Part shown: piece after piece, positions 12,001 to 16,812 of the stretch
Layout of the letters: each line of letters begins with the position of its first letter
How positions within the stretch are numbered: position 1 is the first letter of the stretch
Assembly: GCF_009829325.1 (NCBI RefSeq)
Contig: NZ_VUOS01000014.1
Location: 62,001 to 126,000 of the forward strand
From: Nocardia sp. CY41
GTDB lineage: Bacteria; Actinomycetota; Actinomycetes; Mycobacteriales; Mycobacteriaceae
Length of the DNA: 64,000 nucleotides
Direction: 5' to 3'
Notes under the pieces: generated by a model
Database searches by the model: none
What the model was told of the DNA's origin: nothing
The model's input: only the letters and a program-made list of their open reading frames with translations
Translations under genes and position numbers: made by a program

Positions 12001-15000
12001 GGCACGGGCCATCTCGGTTTCCTCGGCGGTGAATGCACGCCCGGCGTGGCTTTCCCACAACCCGCTCACCGTATCGAGGCACCGCTCGGGTTGCTCGCGC
12101 AACAACCGCGCTGTCAGCGTCCGTGCCGCCCCGACCTCCTCCGCCGACAGCGGCCGCGCCGCCCCGCCCTCCGCCACCGACAGCGGCCCGTCGTGGAGTG
12201 CTTCCCCGAGATGCGCCGACAGGTCCTCCGCCGTCGTGATTCTGCTGCGCAACACGGCTTTCAAGAAGTCACGGACCCGGTACACCGCGGCGGCCTCCAC
12301 CTCCGAGGCGAGCTCCCGCTGTCCGTCGGACTGGTAGTGCACCGTCTGGTTGTGCACCAGCACCGCATCCGCCTCGTCGATGGTCGCGGTCTTCCCCGGC
12401 GGCGGCCGGTCGAACAGCTCGGCGGTCGCGCGCTCGTCGTAGGTCATGTAGTACACGGTCGGGCGTTCCGTCTCACCCGGCGGGTTGTGCGGATCCCAGC
12501 GCGCGACCTCGTACCCGAGACTGCGGAGCATCGGCGCGAATTCCCGGACCCCCTCGTTGGCCAGCACCTCGGTCGTGGTGATCACATGGTGCACCCGCAC
12601 CGGCTTTCCGCTCGCCTGCTCCACCGGCTCCCCGCGCGACAATTGCCGCAACGTATCCAAGGCACCGACCATGGATTTGCCCTGCCCCGTGCCCATCTGG
12701 CGCATGAACCCGTGCTCGCCGAGCAGGAACGCCTTGATTTGATTCCACCGCGGCGTCTTCCCGGTACCCTCGCGCATCGCGTCGATGTACCGCAGCAGCG
12801 ACTCGGCCCGATCACCATGTTCCATCGCGTGCCTGCGCTGCTCCCACGACTCAGCGGCCAGCTCCTCGTGCCGCAACCGATACAACGCCAGCGCCTTCTT
12901 CGCCGCACCTTTGAATTGCGTCTGCTGCTCGGCGCTGAGGTCTTGCTTCGTCGCCGGATCCGCCGACGGCAACCCCGCCAGCTCCGCTACCAGCTCCGCC
13001 GCCGGGCGGTCGGGTCCGTCGTGCACGGACGGGCGAACGTCAGCGGGCACGGCGTCCTTGGACGGCTCCACAGCCGGTGGCTCGTGCACCGGTGGTACGT
13101 CGGCGTACTTCGGCGCCGTAACCCGGGCGAGGCCTTCGTGGCCCGCGCCATGGCGACCGGACGCATTCCCCACCTGCACCGGCGGATCGAGTTTCCCCGG
13201 CCCCCGCCCCGGCCGCACAGCCGCCGGCTCGTGCCCGGCCATACCGTCGCCGACCGGAGCCCGTGCGCTCCGGCCGCCACCGACCGCACGCGCGTGGTCC
13301 CCGCCATGAGCTGCCGACTGCCGCGGTCCCGAACCGGAGTGGTCGCCACCCGCGCCCGACGACACCGCACCGGAAGCCACACCCCCGGCAGCCTGCGCAC
13401 CACCAGCACCAGGGCCACCGGCGTGCGCATCGGCTCCACCGTCGGCACCGTGCGCACCACCACCGCCCCGCCCATCGCCGGCTTGCACACCGCCGCCACT
13501 ACCGGCATGCTCGCCGTCCCCGGTTTGCGCATTGCCGACGTCAGCGGCCTGCGCACCGCCGCCATCGTGCCCCGCACCGCCATGTGCGCGAGCACCATCG
13601 TCGTGCCCATCATCATCGGCCTGCGCGGGATCACCGGTCTGCGCAGCGCCACTACCGCCCGGAACATCTGCACCGGCCCGCGCGCCGCCACCGGAGGTCT
13701 CTTCGCCACCGGAGGGAAGGTCTACACCCGGCTCCCGATCGTCGGCATGGTCTGCCGATCCCCGGTCGCTCGGTCGCGCGGTCGAATGGTGTTCACCTGG
13801 TTGCCCATCCGCTCCCGCTCGACTGTTCGTGCGGTCATCCGGCGCGGGAGCCTGCTCACCCGATTCCGAATCGCCGAGGCGCTGTGCCAGGTCCCCGGCC
13901 TCATCCGGCTGGTGCCGCCGATCACCCGTCGCTTCCGGTGGTCCGGACGAAACCAGGTTCCGTCCAGGCTCCGATCCTCCGGCATCCGTAGCGTGGCCGG
14001 GCACGGCCGAGGTCGCGAGCTGCGGGGTGGTGCTGTCCACCGGCCCAGCAGGCGGAGCGGGCGTCAGCGATTTCACACCCTGGGGAGCCCCCGCCAGTCC
14101 CAGCACGGCATCCTTGCTGAGACTCACCGTGGATGGATCCGGGGGAACGTAGGCGCCGCCGCCGTCGACCACCTCTGCGAGGGAGGAACCGAGATCCGGG
14201 TGGACGCCACGGTGGACATCCACGACTCCGCCGAATCCGCCGCTGAGCAGCGACGCCAGGACGTCTTCGAAGTGTTCCGGCCAGCCCGTGACCAATGCCG
14301 CCGCACCCAGACCGGACACCGCGCCCGCGACCCCTTGCACCAGTCCGAGCGCCGAGCGGCTGGTCTCCAGCCTGGGAAGAAGCTTGGGCGCGACCTTGCC
14401 CGCGGCTATGCCGCCCACCGCGCCTCCGGCGCCCGACACTGCTGCGGCTTCGACCGACTTCAGATCGATACCCCTCGGGTTCTCCCCGTTCGGGCCCTTG
14501 ACGGTCGCGGTCCGGTCGCCGGACTCGACCTGCGCGATCTGTACCCCGAGATCCACACCCGCGGGCAGCGCGGCGGCTGTGCCGACCGCGAGAACGAACC
14601 GGTGCGGCCCCAATGCCGCGATTCGGGTCGCCGTCTTCGCCGCGCCCGCCTTGTAGGCCTGTTCCAGGCCCGCGCGCATCAGCGCGACCCTGCCTCGGCC
14701 CTCGATCAGCATCGACTCCACCACGGGAGCCGCCGCAACCTGCCCGGCCGGACCGGCCGCGGCGGCTGCCGCCAACGTGCTGATGATGCGCCAGGCCAGT
14801 TCGACGCCGAACGCGAACATCACGCACAGCGTCTTCTCCGCATCGTTGGCGGCCGCGTGAGCTTGATCGGCCAAGGCCAGCGCTTCCTCCCGCAGTTTGG
14901 CCGCGCCCTCCTGGTGCAGATGCAATGTCTCGCGCACTCGGTCACCCAGGGTGCCGAGCGAATCCTCCTGCGCGAGTATGTTTCCGGCATCCTCCGCGTG

Positions 15001-15189
15001 CTCGTTCATGGCGTCGGCCTTGGCCCGCAGCTCCGCGGCCATCCACCGCATCCTGGACACGTCGGCGCGCGGCAGGTCTCCCCCGAAGACCACCAACTCG
15101 ATCGGGCGACGCACCGGGCCGGGCAAACCCTCGAACAAGCGGCGCAACTCCACGACCGGGTTCAGCGACATCGAACCGTCCACCGGCAC
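1..15189 (-). CDS. Giant multidomain WXG100/CpnT-like polymorphic effector (partial, 3' end beyond window)
   Basis: One frame is open without a stop from GTG 15189 to base 1, at least 5063 codons; the C-terminus is missing. GTG 15189 follows a GGGGG stretch; ATG 15171 is an alternative start. Approximate order by residue: helical WXG100/CpnT-like N-terminus with hydrophobic stretches (1-360), Pro/Gly-rich linkers, SecA-like ATPase (810-1350), papain-like domain (1600-1810), possible ADP-ribosyltransferase-like segment (2300-2510), CdiA-like nuclease (2830-2935), six XRE HTH units (3009-3483), sigma-like module (3489-3680), and two 620-residue repeats (3808-5020). The gene starts 3 nt after a WXG100-family gene, recalling the EsxE-EsxF-CpnT order in mycobacteria. 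Inference: exported by an ESX system and acting as a multi-toxin. The order of modules is not one I know. The frame itself is certain; the domain calls vary in strength and are listed separately. Confidence 0.9.
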   Translation of the reverse strand, partial: MPVDGSMSLNPVVELRRLFEGLPGPVRRPIELVVFGGDLPRADVSRMRWMAAELRAKADAMNEHAEDAGNILAQEDSLGTLGDRVRETLHLHQEGAAKLREEALALADQAHAAANDAEKTLCVMFAFGVELAWRIISTLAAAAAAGPAGQVAAAPVVESMLIEGRGRVALMRAGLEQAYKAGAAKTATRIAALGPHRFVLAVGTAAALPAGVDLGVQIAQVESGDRTATVKGPNGENPRGIDLKSVEAAAVSGAGGAVGGIAAGKVAPKLLPRLETSRSALGLVQGVAGAVSGLGAAALVTGWPEHFEDVLASLLSGGFGGVVDVHRGVHPDLGSSLAEVVDGGGAYVPPDPSTVSLSKDAVLGLAGAPQGVKSLTPAPPAGPVDSTTPQLATSAVPGHATDAGGSEPGRNLVSSGPPEATGDRRHQPDEAGDLAQRLGDSESGEQAPAPDDRTNSRAGADGQPGEHHSTARPSDRGSADHADDREPGVDLPSGGEETSGGGARAGADVPGGSGAAQTGDPAQADDDGHDDGARAHGGAGHDGGGAQAADVGNAQTGDGEHAGSGGGVQAGDGRGGGGAHGADGGADAHAGGPGAGGAQAAGGVASGAVSSGAGGDHSGSGPRQSAAHGGDHARAVGGGRSARAPVGDGMAGHEPAAVRPGRGPGKLDPPVQVGNASGRHGAGHEGLARVTAPKYADVPPVHEPPAVEPSKDAVPADVRPSVHDGPDRPAAELVAELAGLPSADPATKQDLSAEQQTQFKGAAKKALALYRLRHEELAAESWEQRRHAMEHGDRAESLLRYIDAMREGTGKTPRWNQIKAFLLGEHGFMRQMGTGQGKSMVGALDTLRQLSRGEPVEQASGKPVRVHHVITTTEVLANEGVREFAPMLRSLGYEVARWDPHNPPGETERPTVYYMTYDERATAELFDRPPPGKTATIDEADAVLVHNQTVHYQSDGQRELASEVEAAAVYRVRDFLKAVLRSRITTAEDLSAHLGEALHDGPLSVAEGGAARPLSAEEVGAARTLTARLLREQPERCLDTVSGLWESHAGRAFTAEETEMARAFLDVRAGRLKLNRDFQIFGRDAEKKIQILDEYGKPRSDPKIGTESRWFGGRHKMVEAMFGAPVYSDGTGSKQVTVEDVLGGYEHLHLMSGTLERTAAEIKENFPVEGGLAKVEDFGRSKLAGEQDRIFLTEPEKLRDAVSRVQQLQAEGRPVLVICPFNDLARKFSLMLTKADVEHTAIDARWFAEHRDNNAAEEHLLSVKDTAGVRGAVTVGTGMLGRGFDVSISDEVDRLGGVHAHMLGRSPTNPDEDHQWSARAGRNGRNGSFCFNVAASDRLYSDAQQHGARVAVTHYRTALAEHAEATAEYTEAVRRTGSTDAARPGEAVQAARTKVAATAADVAAAEREMRSLTSTLQNDAADRMYLERAMRRANQAHAPPTAVAPAAPSFQTTVAPGPLHTESGTVHTSADTGQAGADTRQSRSDTGHAGADIDRTAMEALHAGPDAVQPHLRGDRFARLAGWLGIPASVQAAAAVFDNDDADDPLSRLLERAGVSSAAVEALNQHLDHAPPAAVLRADALTDEQALNRLTPQRNRLAAELGWESAQVAGAEGVRQVGAAVDTARAELAVLLEVPVTEVNAATARDVLADAVARLLARTEIADDPATELLVLTASTYLAVTALLDLAVAIHQRSPKSCVNNGVTMMRVLYPDNEHAYHLPDDMPLRGHDAEATERAFGGAFRAFRSLDEAAESLEGRPWGSQALVYKWMNKGEVESHLVLLVNASDRAEAPNLVVLDIAAAPGQAPITAADLAARPALLKKAVPFQQWRREQQAFIDRLTEADRRVFAIEFDHKGEPLDRLSATRRSAVASQDPGLPPPSLWSSRAPPLRRNQFALAGHRPVGDGSLPGNSVRADTSQPDTAPSNVRTGRARPHDEPGSRGTGADSIGHSGEDGDGEPHIADEGSIGGRSSDAMSFLPAGDLPAEQMTGPVVVPQQLLLTEELAVALSDALTERDQAVHRITDQVREVEHALAPLVGEPGTVDMVSLMGVRDELSAFLGRQLAAYAETAEGQRDQMIATLREITARPRLDERDIRVLAEMVPVKRNKIIASLPGGRDRYAQELRTAARVRLAELDSPRAEFFRADDAIRRLQRGIQGRLDRAAEVLYDRGSRRTVRALLDGIDAMRSEISAARRQISVDWHDIPENELAPLLSEITRGLRSREDAVEAVAAMAAPRHITMVVDDALRTVEKSAVSIFAESSIRGFVFRDHDARNVRALEDAIARVRTMVRAPETTPDLSTRVVDESVERRSDFSTFVDPADTLYLHFTPNIRAIATTGMIRSGAHDDVVNTTAAHSVGVHFIKPGDWQGTENFNMYVGYAGLRRTLSGTVLPDALGAIVVMPLGAITETTPLRNEAKTTASDEAHLASDATFRPLNGSPRYAYPLDDAYIIPCYSDLQVSREQRLIIDPDTGERHWRPVAEPIRDAFRRAGYDEAWIDRHVIELPERIAADPETRASRGEYDRTQRLIRQAQEEIKRRMAEDGKYSDRLVVPLSTEHGRQLETLDRHGTTRHGYYSTLDFAIERLIVADRHPPETAPPAGRATVPEEQPPAKVAGQSSGGDAEQRARPRGPDGLIGRRPSFDSEGGAERRTAEAGTPGSDGPIDAGELGRLLAEHGVVVGRAAAARVWGSDVPGDPDVVELSVPEWLYRRCAAEGWAQEDGQRSVLGRGRFRVSVGWPGVRTDVVSHEDLAGRSWQPAEGGSKVALPADPEIRRGIRLAAEGLFEEAGDAGLTRPSRDPDSDAVPFGPDAAVPVLGPGPVPPGLRHAQRGLQRQNEAAVVLARAGFRVEQHPVESGARLPDFRIEGRIFDCYSPTTGKVSNICFEIRRKVYVKRQADRIVVNLTDSAADPVELSLALRRHLIPNLREVLAIDRRGTVLRLSPGPLAVVASLPDTGDHGFIGSRPRERAGESDAASRADARRVTVEGDSPPGLIGSRPGEQPDPLDASRGAWLKALRLEQGMKQKDVAQAAGLTNAALSNIEKGRRTTLGTFQQVCRALGVEGEALVAAARRFYPDIDLETDVAAHDSLGGWVAAHRNIRGMTKADLARAVGVTPTRIWEVENGDRPPANLFFRIARALDVGEQALAAAARSFYPEFVLDLDPAAHDSASTGTWIMALRHSRNMTQAELARTAGTSAGYIAGIEGGEYTPNSIIFRRICRALEVVPTLLGAATRHFYPELELDLSPRTHNPASPGGWIVAVRHDRDMTRLQLAEAIGPGWGHLGHIETGEYVPRFAVFRRICEVLGIDDELLRAATRQFYPHIDLDLEPAAHDLGGWITALRNDRDMTRVELARVTGLSTKYLAQVETENRRPQFGTFRRICRGLGVSGRLLIQAVRDFYPDITADIDPAAHQSLGRWIAALRYDEGMTTTELARRVGMPRRSLSDIENDRYLPRLSKLRQLCQAQGVGGELLLEIVERFYADRYERSGYRDEEELFQRYVVTRVGSPAEREVKDEINQRFAWIPKAVARREDPAVRDEVEQVAWIGMLLAIGNHVPSASFAAHAWASCRGAILRYRLAIRFPDLDDRILRLDAPISDDRSGHSVVADSAPVRSSDTGFVRKVRAALADMDDAATAERLVMLHLVEGMSFTRATQLLGLPADVAADVRAETVARLRRAFTRRQPSVRTASEQNRPTPWTSAGAEPDQPPIPPGSRGDSAPGDGRTRPGEFIGSRPGDDAPVAPGEPGRAGADPTADLIGPVDERAGLPTYTPPRSTPGSGSLGDSRPSGVPEATVADPSPRAEPAGPDSIHATGEELAHWATQLSDHGLLTFLTRAQTEASAHIAHLRRGQSPALEAAIAAARVQTALVVEQLHRSAAGGSGSLLAAADAATNVFEVIGALHSADTRSASYIHDLDVLTRFPERRRAAAELGATRFVDGSNWARIADEYLVAGRDNGWDQELIESLRVLPAQAAEFTTALTGSDRTFGEAAGRYIPNAYRAAMYYMTRSHDTDQAIARLRGLDHAVAAAVDRLGSTRAATDVGLSLLQLRMDIHAAIASADGAIAPAMRSSAMQGLDHNPQLPQMIERIVLDLRALARHGSETPRPIRPTYTAHPIAVQDVLGAHDEETSPVLAAEAFAVQDGTFIRWTGRSSELLQTGSDGVSFAMDQWGRLLAAATHDSLLHLISAMGEGLAGWGALFTDDDGRLDGPVRPYRLEKALDPMGTAQLRDALTRGGLRLDDANFDNEGQGKLWRRDAPPVSALFTMEPLGVLGSIESMFAVYDDGFWIKPVRDGTTRSADEVRVPLILGPLRHEPGNIEVAVYRQGDRTMVRYRDPDPGPEPDRVAPVFAEFHQRMNRWVAESDGAEWHPDTAQVVHTFEQHLERSAPEQDRPDDYIGSRPPDSVPEPVGRQPFEEDLAVRDERSMPDPAHATHQELTGWTGQLSDGELHRFLAEKQAEASAHVAAVHRGRPPAVDVAIGTARAQIALVAERWRRLTDSSTRPSSADAQTTADAATAVFHIIGALPMAATSPSAFTDDPDGLFDLLTRFPERLLTAAERDQATGADAEDWARRADAFLTGHRGGDWDSELIRSLRSLPAKAAEFAHALTGSDRDFGAAATQYIPDAYRAALYFLTRTRDVAQAVDRLREVDHAVAAAVDRLGSSRPAADAGLSLFQLRIDIHEALAYAADAAASKMRSSTLLGLEKNPLLPQRVTRVVDDLTGLARHGSETPRLIRPAYASHPVTSEEPFTDDDYREAIGAKFHPRVLGVHDGQFLTLQGTSFEPLRTGKQGISFVMDRWGRMVGENEHAHIMHVLAAMGDEAAAWGVVFTDEDGRPVGQLHPYALGGLSDPMCTTQLRDVLMRAGFDLTDTSFNNESLGRLWQGELPSLPDLFTMRKWGLLNSIEAIFGVYDARFWVRTDSGKITQSPDQVRVPLTFGPLRRAPGHVDVVVYREGEHIIVQYRDGDPGAEPEQVSPVFRAFHERMTRWVSESDGVMFHPDTDAVVVTFVQPHDRPGNTQDRPDGTIGSRPPDSPADSNDSPRRTSAVFAPDTPASQVRTSLAE
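130..3768 (-). repeat. Two tandem ~620-residue repeats in the giant protein
   Basis: Unit A (about 3762-2031) and unit B (about 1902-150) align along their length at both DNA and protein level, with an offset near 1860 nt. Both begin with H-A-T-x-x-E-L and QLSD, share EASAH, pass through helical segments and an aromatic beta-rich part (for example WGALFTDDDGRLDGPVRPYR in unit A), and end in a WHPDT/FHPDT stretch followed by the IGSRPPDS linker. I do not recognise the domain. A third unit may follow beyond the window, since the frame is open at base 1. Confidence 0.8.
4150..4725 (-). other. Degenerate sigma-70-like module after the HTH array
   Basis: Directly after HTH unit 6 comes ELFQRYVVTRVGSPAEREV, then an acidic Val/Ile helix (VEQVAWIGMLLAIGNH) and FAAHAWASCRGAILRYRL. 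This order resembles sigma region 1.2-2 (a DLVQxxxxGLxxAI helix followed by YAxxxIRGxIxxYLR). About 70 residues later, VRAALADMDDAATAERLVML and SFTRATQLLGLPADVAADV look like sigma region 4 with its HTH. Several usual positions differ, so this may be a decayed or repurposed sigma-like domain. Moderate confidence, from motif reading only. Confidence 0.5.
4741..6165 (-). repeat. Six tandem XRE/Cro-type HTH units in the giant protein
   Basis: Six consecutive units each have the form W-x-x-A-x-R, M-T/K-x-x-x-L/V-A, an HTH turn, F-R-R-I-C-R-A-L, then F-Y-P-D/E-I-D-L-D and A-A-H-D. The anchoring tryptophans fall at residues 3011, 3091, 3173, 3256, 3336 and 3417, a spacing of 80-83. The HTH pattern is clear in unit 1 (KDVAQAAGLTNAALSNIEKG) and unit 3 (AELARTAGTSAGYIAGIEGG); the later ones are more diverged. 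The frame continues without stops on both sides, so these are not separate regulator genes. DNA binding is inferred from family membership. Confidence 0.85.
6390..6700 (-). other. CdiA-CT-like tRNA nuclease domain (internal)
   Basis: Residues about 2830-2935 carry the pattern of the CdiA C-terminal nuclease family common in actinobacterial toxins: AGFRVEQHP, then LPDFRIEGRIFDCYSP, then FEIRRKVYVKRQADRIVVNL. Asp2861, Asp2870 and Lys2889 sit where the family has its conserved acidic and lysine residues. In known proteins this domain is usually the extreme C-terminus; here thousands of residues follow it. The domain call is good; activity is inferred. Confidence 0.75.
7650..8290 (-). other. Possible ADP-ribosyltransferase-like segment
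   Basis: Around residue 2324 the protein reads YLHFTPNIRAIATTGMIRSG, resembling the first strand-helix of DarT/ART-type folds (an aromatic/His start, an N-x-x-x-I helix and a following G-M/L-I turn). An aromatic-rich stretch ending AYPLDDAYIIPCYSDL follows. I could not place a catalytic glutamate with confidence. The region is globular and clearly coding, but the fold is only a suggestion and needs a profile or structure search. Confidence 0.3.
9770..10440 (-). other. Papain-fold (Tox-PL-like) deamidase/protease domain
   Basis: The segment contains SPKSCVNNGVTMMR with Cys1698, ESHLVLLVN with His1777 and NLVVLDIAAAPG with Asp1797, in the Cys-His-Asp order of the papain-fold toxin family found in polymorphic toxins and deamidase effectors. 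The motif shapes (CxNN, H followed by hydrophobic residues, VLD) fit that family. It lies just downstream of the SecA-like module and is followed by a Ser/Pro/Gly-rich linker. Substrate is not predictable. It could be a protease rather than a glutamine deamidase. Confidence 0.65.
11100..12760 (-). other. SecA-like DEAD ATPase module inside the giant protein
   Basis: Residues about 811-1363 follow the SecA motor order. Walker A reads QMGTGQGKSMVGA (from residue 831), then VITTTEVLANEG (motif Ia), VYYMTYDE (Ib) and ATIDEADAVLV (Walker B, DEAD-like). The second RecA-like half has GAVTVGTGMLGRGFDVSI, GGVHAHMLGRSP, and an arginine-finger-like QWSARAGRNGRNGS. These match SecA nucleotide-binding folds 1 and 2, while the SecA preprotein-crosslinking and C-terminal zinc parts are not evident. 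The role inside an exported protein is unknown; it could drive unfolding or passage of downstream domains. Assignment to the SecA-like superfamily is firm; the function is inference. Confidence 0.85.
13010..13720 (-). repeat. Gly/Ala/His/Asp-rich low-complexity linker of the giant protein
   Basis: In the frame of the giant gene this stretch (about residues 490-725) encodes runs rich in Gly, Ala, His and Asp, including a DDDGHDDG patch, then a Pro-rich part leading to the SecA-like module. It separates the N-terminal WXG100/CpnT-like part from the enzymatic modules. Such linkers are usual between trafficking and toxin parts of secreted proteins. The His/Asp content could bind divalent metal, but nothing here proves it. 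Confidence 0.7.
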
Positions 15190-15192
15190 CGC

Positions 15193-16812
15193 CTACCCCC
15201 GCCGCGACGTCGCGTCGACCAGCACCGCGTGCAGTGCTCGCGCCTGGCGGCTCGCCTCGTCGCCGCGCAGCACGACATCGGCGAACGCGGCGCCGAGTGC
15301 CCGGCTCACGTCGAACTCGCCCGCGTCCGCAGCGTCCCCGGCCAACACGGCGCGCCAGCGCCGGTAACCGCGAACCACCTCGGCGAGTGTGCTGTCGTGT
15401 CCCGCCTCCAGACGCAGGTACTCCGCGATCAGGACACGCTCCGCCTGCCTGCGAGCGAGACCGCCACCGGCGCAGTCGAGTGCCCGGCCGAATTCGCGCA
15501 GCGTCGCCAGGTAGATTGCCGGCTCCGCCGACTCGGCCTCGGACTCCGGGGTTCCGGTCGCTCGCCTCGACTCCAGCGCGGTCCGCTGGTCGAGGGTGAT
15601 CGACCGGCCTGCGCTTGTACCCCCCGTATCGCCTGGGTCGGGACTCCACCGCACCGGCCCCGATTCGGCATCGAGTTCTGCCACCGCGACGACGTCGAGA
15701 GCGATCACCGGGTAGTCGGTGAGCACCCGGTCCACAGCGGCCACGAATTCGCGCACGACCGGCACTTGCAACCCGGGGGTATCGAATCCGGCCACCCGCA
15801 CGTCGTGGTGTTCGGCCAGCATCCGCGCCAGCCAGCCGACCACGGGGTCGGCGGCCGGCCGTGCGCCGGAGCGACGCCGATCGCGCTCCCCCGACCTCCG
15901 CGGCGGCGAACCGAACCGAGGGCCTGGGGGTCTCGGCTCGGCACCGGCGGGTGGTCCGGCCGTTCTGGGTGGCTGCCCGGACCACGGGGTGTCTCGTCGT
16001 CCCCCACCGCCCGGTGAGCGTGCCCCGGCCTGCCGCCCGCCCGGGGCAGGAGGTGCATCCCGGGTGGCGGCCGGAGGGAGCACCGCGGAGGCCGGAGGAC
16101 GGCGACCGGAGTCAGCGGATGATGCGCGTGCGGCGGCCGGAGGGGGCGCCGTGGAGGCCGAAGAACGACCGGGGTCTGCGGCGGGCTTGCCCGAGTTGCC
16201 GCTGCCCGGTCCGCCTGCTCCCCGATTCCCCTCTCGGCCTGCTGCCCGATCCGAGGGACCTCGCTGCGGACCGCCCTCCGGCGTGGAGCGTCCCACGGAC
16301 GCATCCGGTGTCCGTGACCCGCCGGGGATGGGTGATTCGGCGGGGTCGGCCCGATCCGTGGGGTACGCCGGGTTCGCCGTCGCCGGAAAGGTCGCCGCGG
16401 GATCCGCCGTCACGGGTCCATGGGGGCCTGCGGGCGAGGACGAGCCCGCGCTGCCCTCCGGCCAGGGCAGCGTCGTCGGCTCGCCGATCGGGGCCAGGTA
16501 GGCGGCTGCAGTGCCGACCCGGCTGGCGCCGAACCTGTCGTGCGCTACGAATTGGCTAGCGGCGTCCACTATTCCGGCGGCCGTGCCGCGCAGACTCTCC
16601 TCCATGGCCCGTACGCCGGCCAGCAGATTGTCGGCCTGCGGCTTGAACTCACGGGCGAACGCGACACCCAGATCGTCGTCGCCCCAACTGCCTTCAGCCT
16701 GCGCCAAGGAATCGCGCAGTCCGGCATAGGTTTGCCCCACGCGGTCCCCGAGCTCGGCCAGCCGCGCTCCCCGATTTCGCAGGCTGTCCGGATCCAACCG
16801 GACTTGGTTCAC
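15193..16812 (-). CDS. WXG100-family protein with degenerate zincin-like C-terminal domain
   Basis: The start is GTG 16812, overlapping the upstream stop by 4 nt; the product is 539 residues. The first 110 residues form a helical hairpin of the WXG100/ESX type with SWGDDDLG at the turn. A Pro/Gly/Ser-rich stretch of about 200 residues follows. The C-terminal 220 residues follow the pattern of zincin-like toxin domains of actinobacteria, which carry HEFGHALD and later EAFADVV; here these read REFGRALD and GAAFADVV, so the expected zinc ligands are absent. It probably acts as a partner or secretion companion of the giant effector encoded 3 nt downstream rather than as an active protease. The family comparison is from memory of the motif and should be checked by profile search. 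Confidence 0.75.
   Translation of the reverse strand: MNQVRLDPDSLRNRGARLAELGDRVGQTYAGLRDSLAQAEGSWGDDDLGVAFAREFKPQADNLLAGVRAMEESLRGTAAGIVDAASQFVAHDRFGASRVGTAAAYLAPIGEPTTLPWPEGSAGSSSPAGPHGPVTADPAATFPATANPAYPTDRADPAESPIPGGSRTPDASVGRSTPEGGPQRGPSDRAAGREGNRGAGGPGSGNSGKPAADPGRSSASTAPPPAAARASSADSGRRPPASAVLPPAATRDAPPAPGGRQAGARSPGGGGRRDTPWSGQPPRTAGPPAGAEPRPPGPRFGSPPRRSGERDRRRSGARPAADPVVGWLARMLAEHHDVRVAGFDTPGLQVPVVREFVAAVDRVLTDYPVIALDVVAVAELDAESGPVRWSPDPGDTGGTSAGRSITLDQRTALESRRATGTPESEAESAEPAIYLATLREFGRALDCAGGGLARRQAERVLIAEYLRLEAGHDSTLAEVVRGYRRWRAVLAGDAADAGEFDVSRALGAAFADVVLRGDEASRQARALHAVLVDATSRRG

Noticed and set aside
10657..16017. A plus-strand open frame of 1786 codons
   Set aside because: It is the reverse-strand shadow of the giant gene; its product is Arg/Gly/Pro-rich without domains, while the minus frame carries SecA, papain and HTH motifs.
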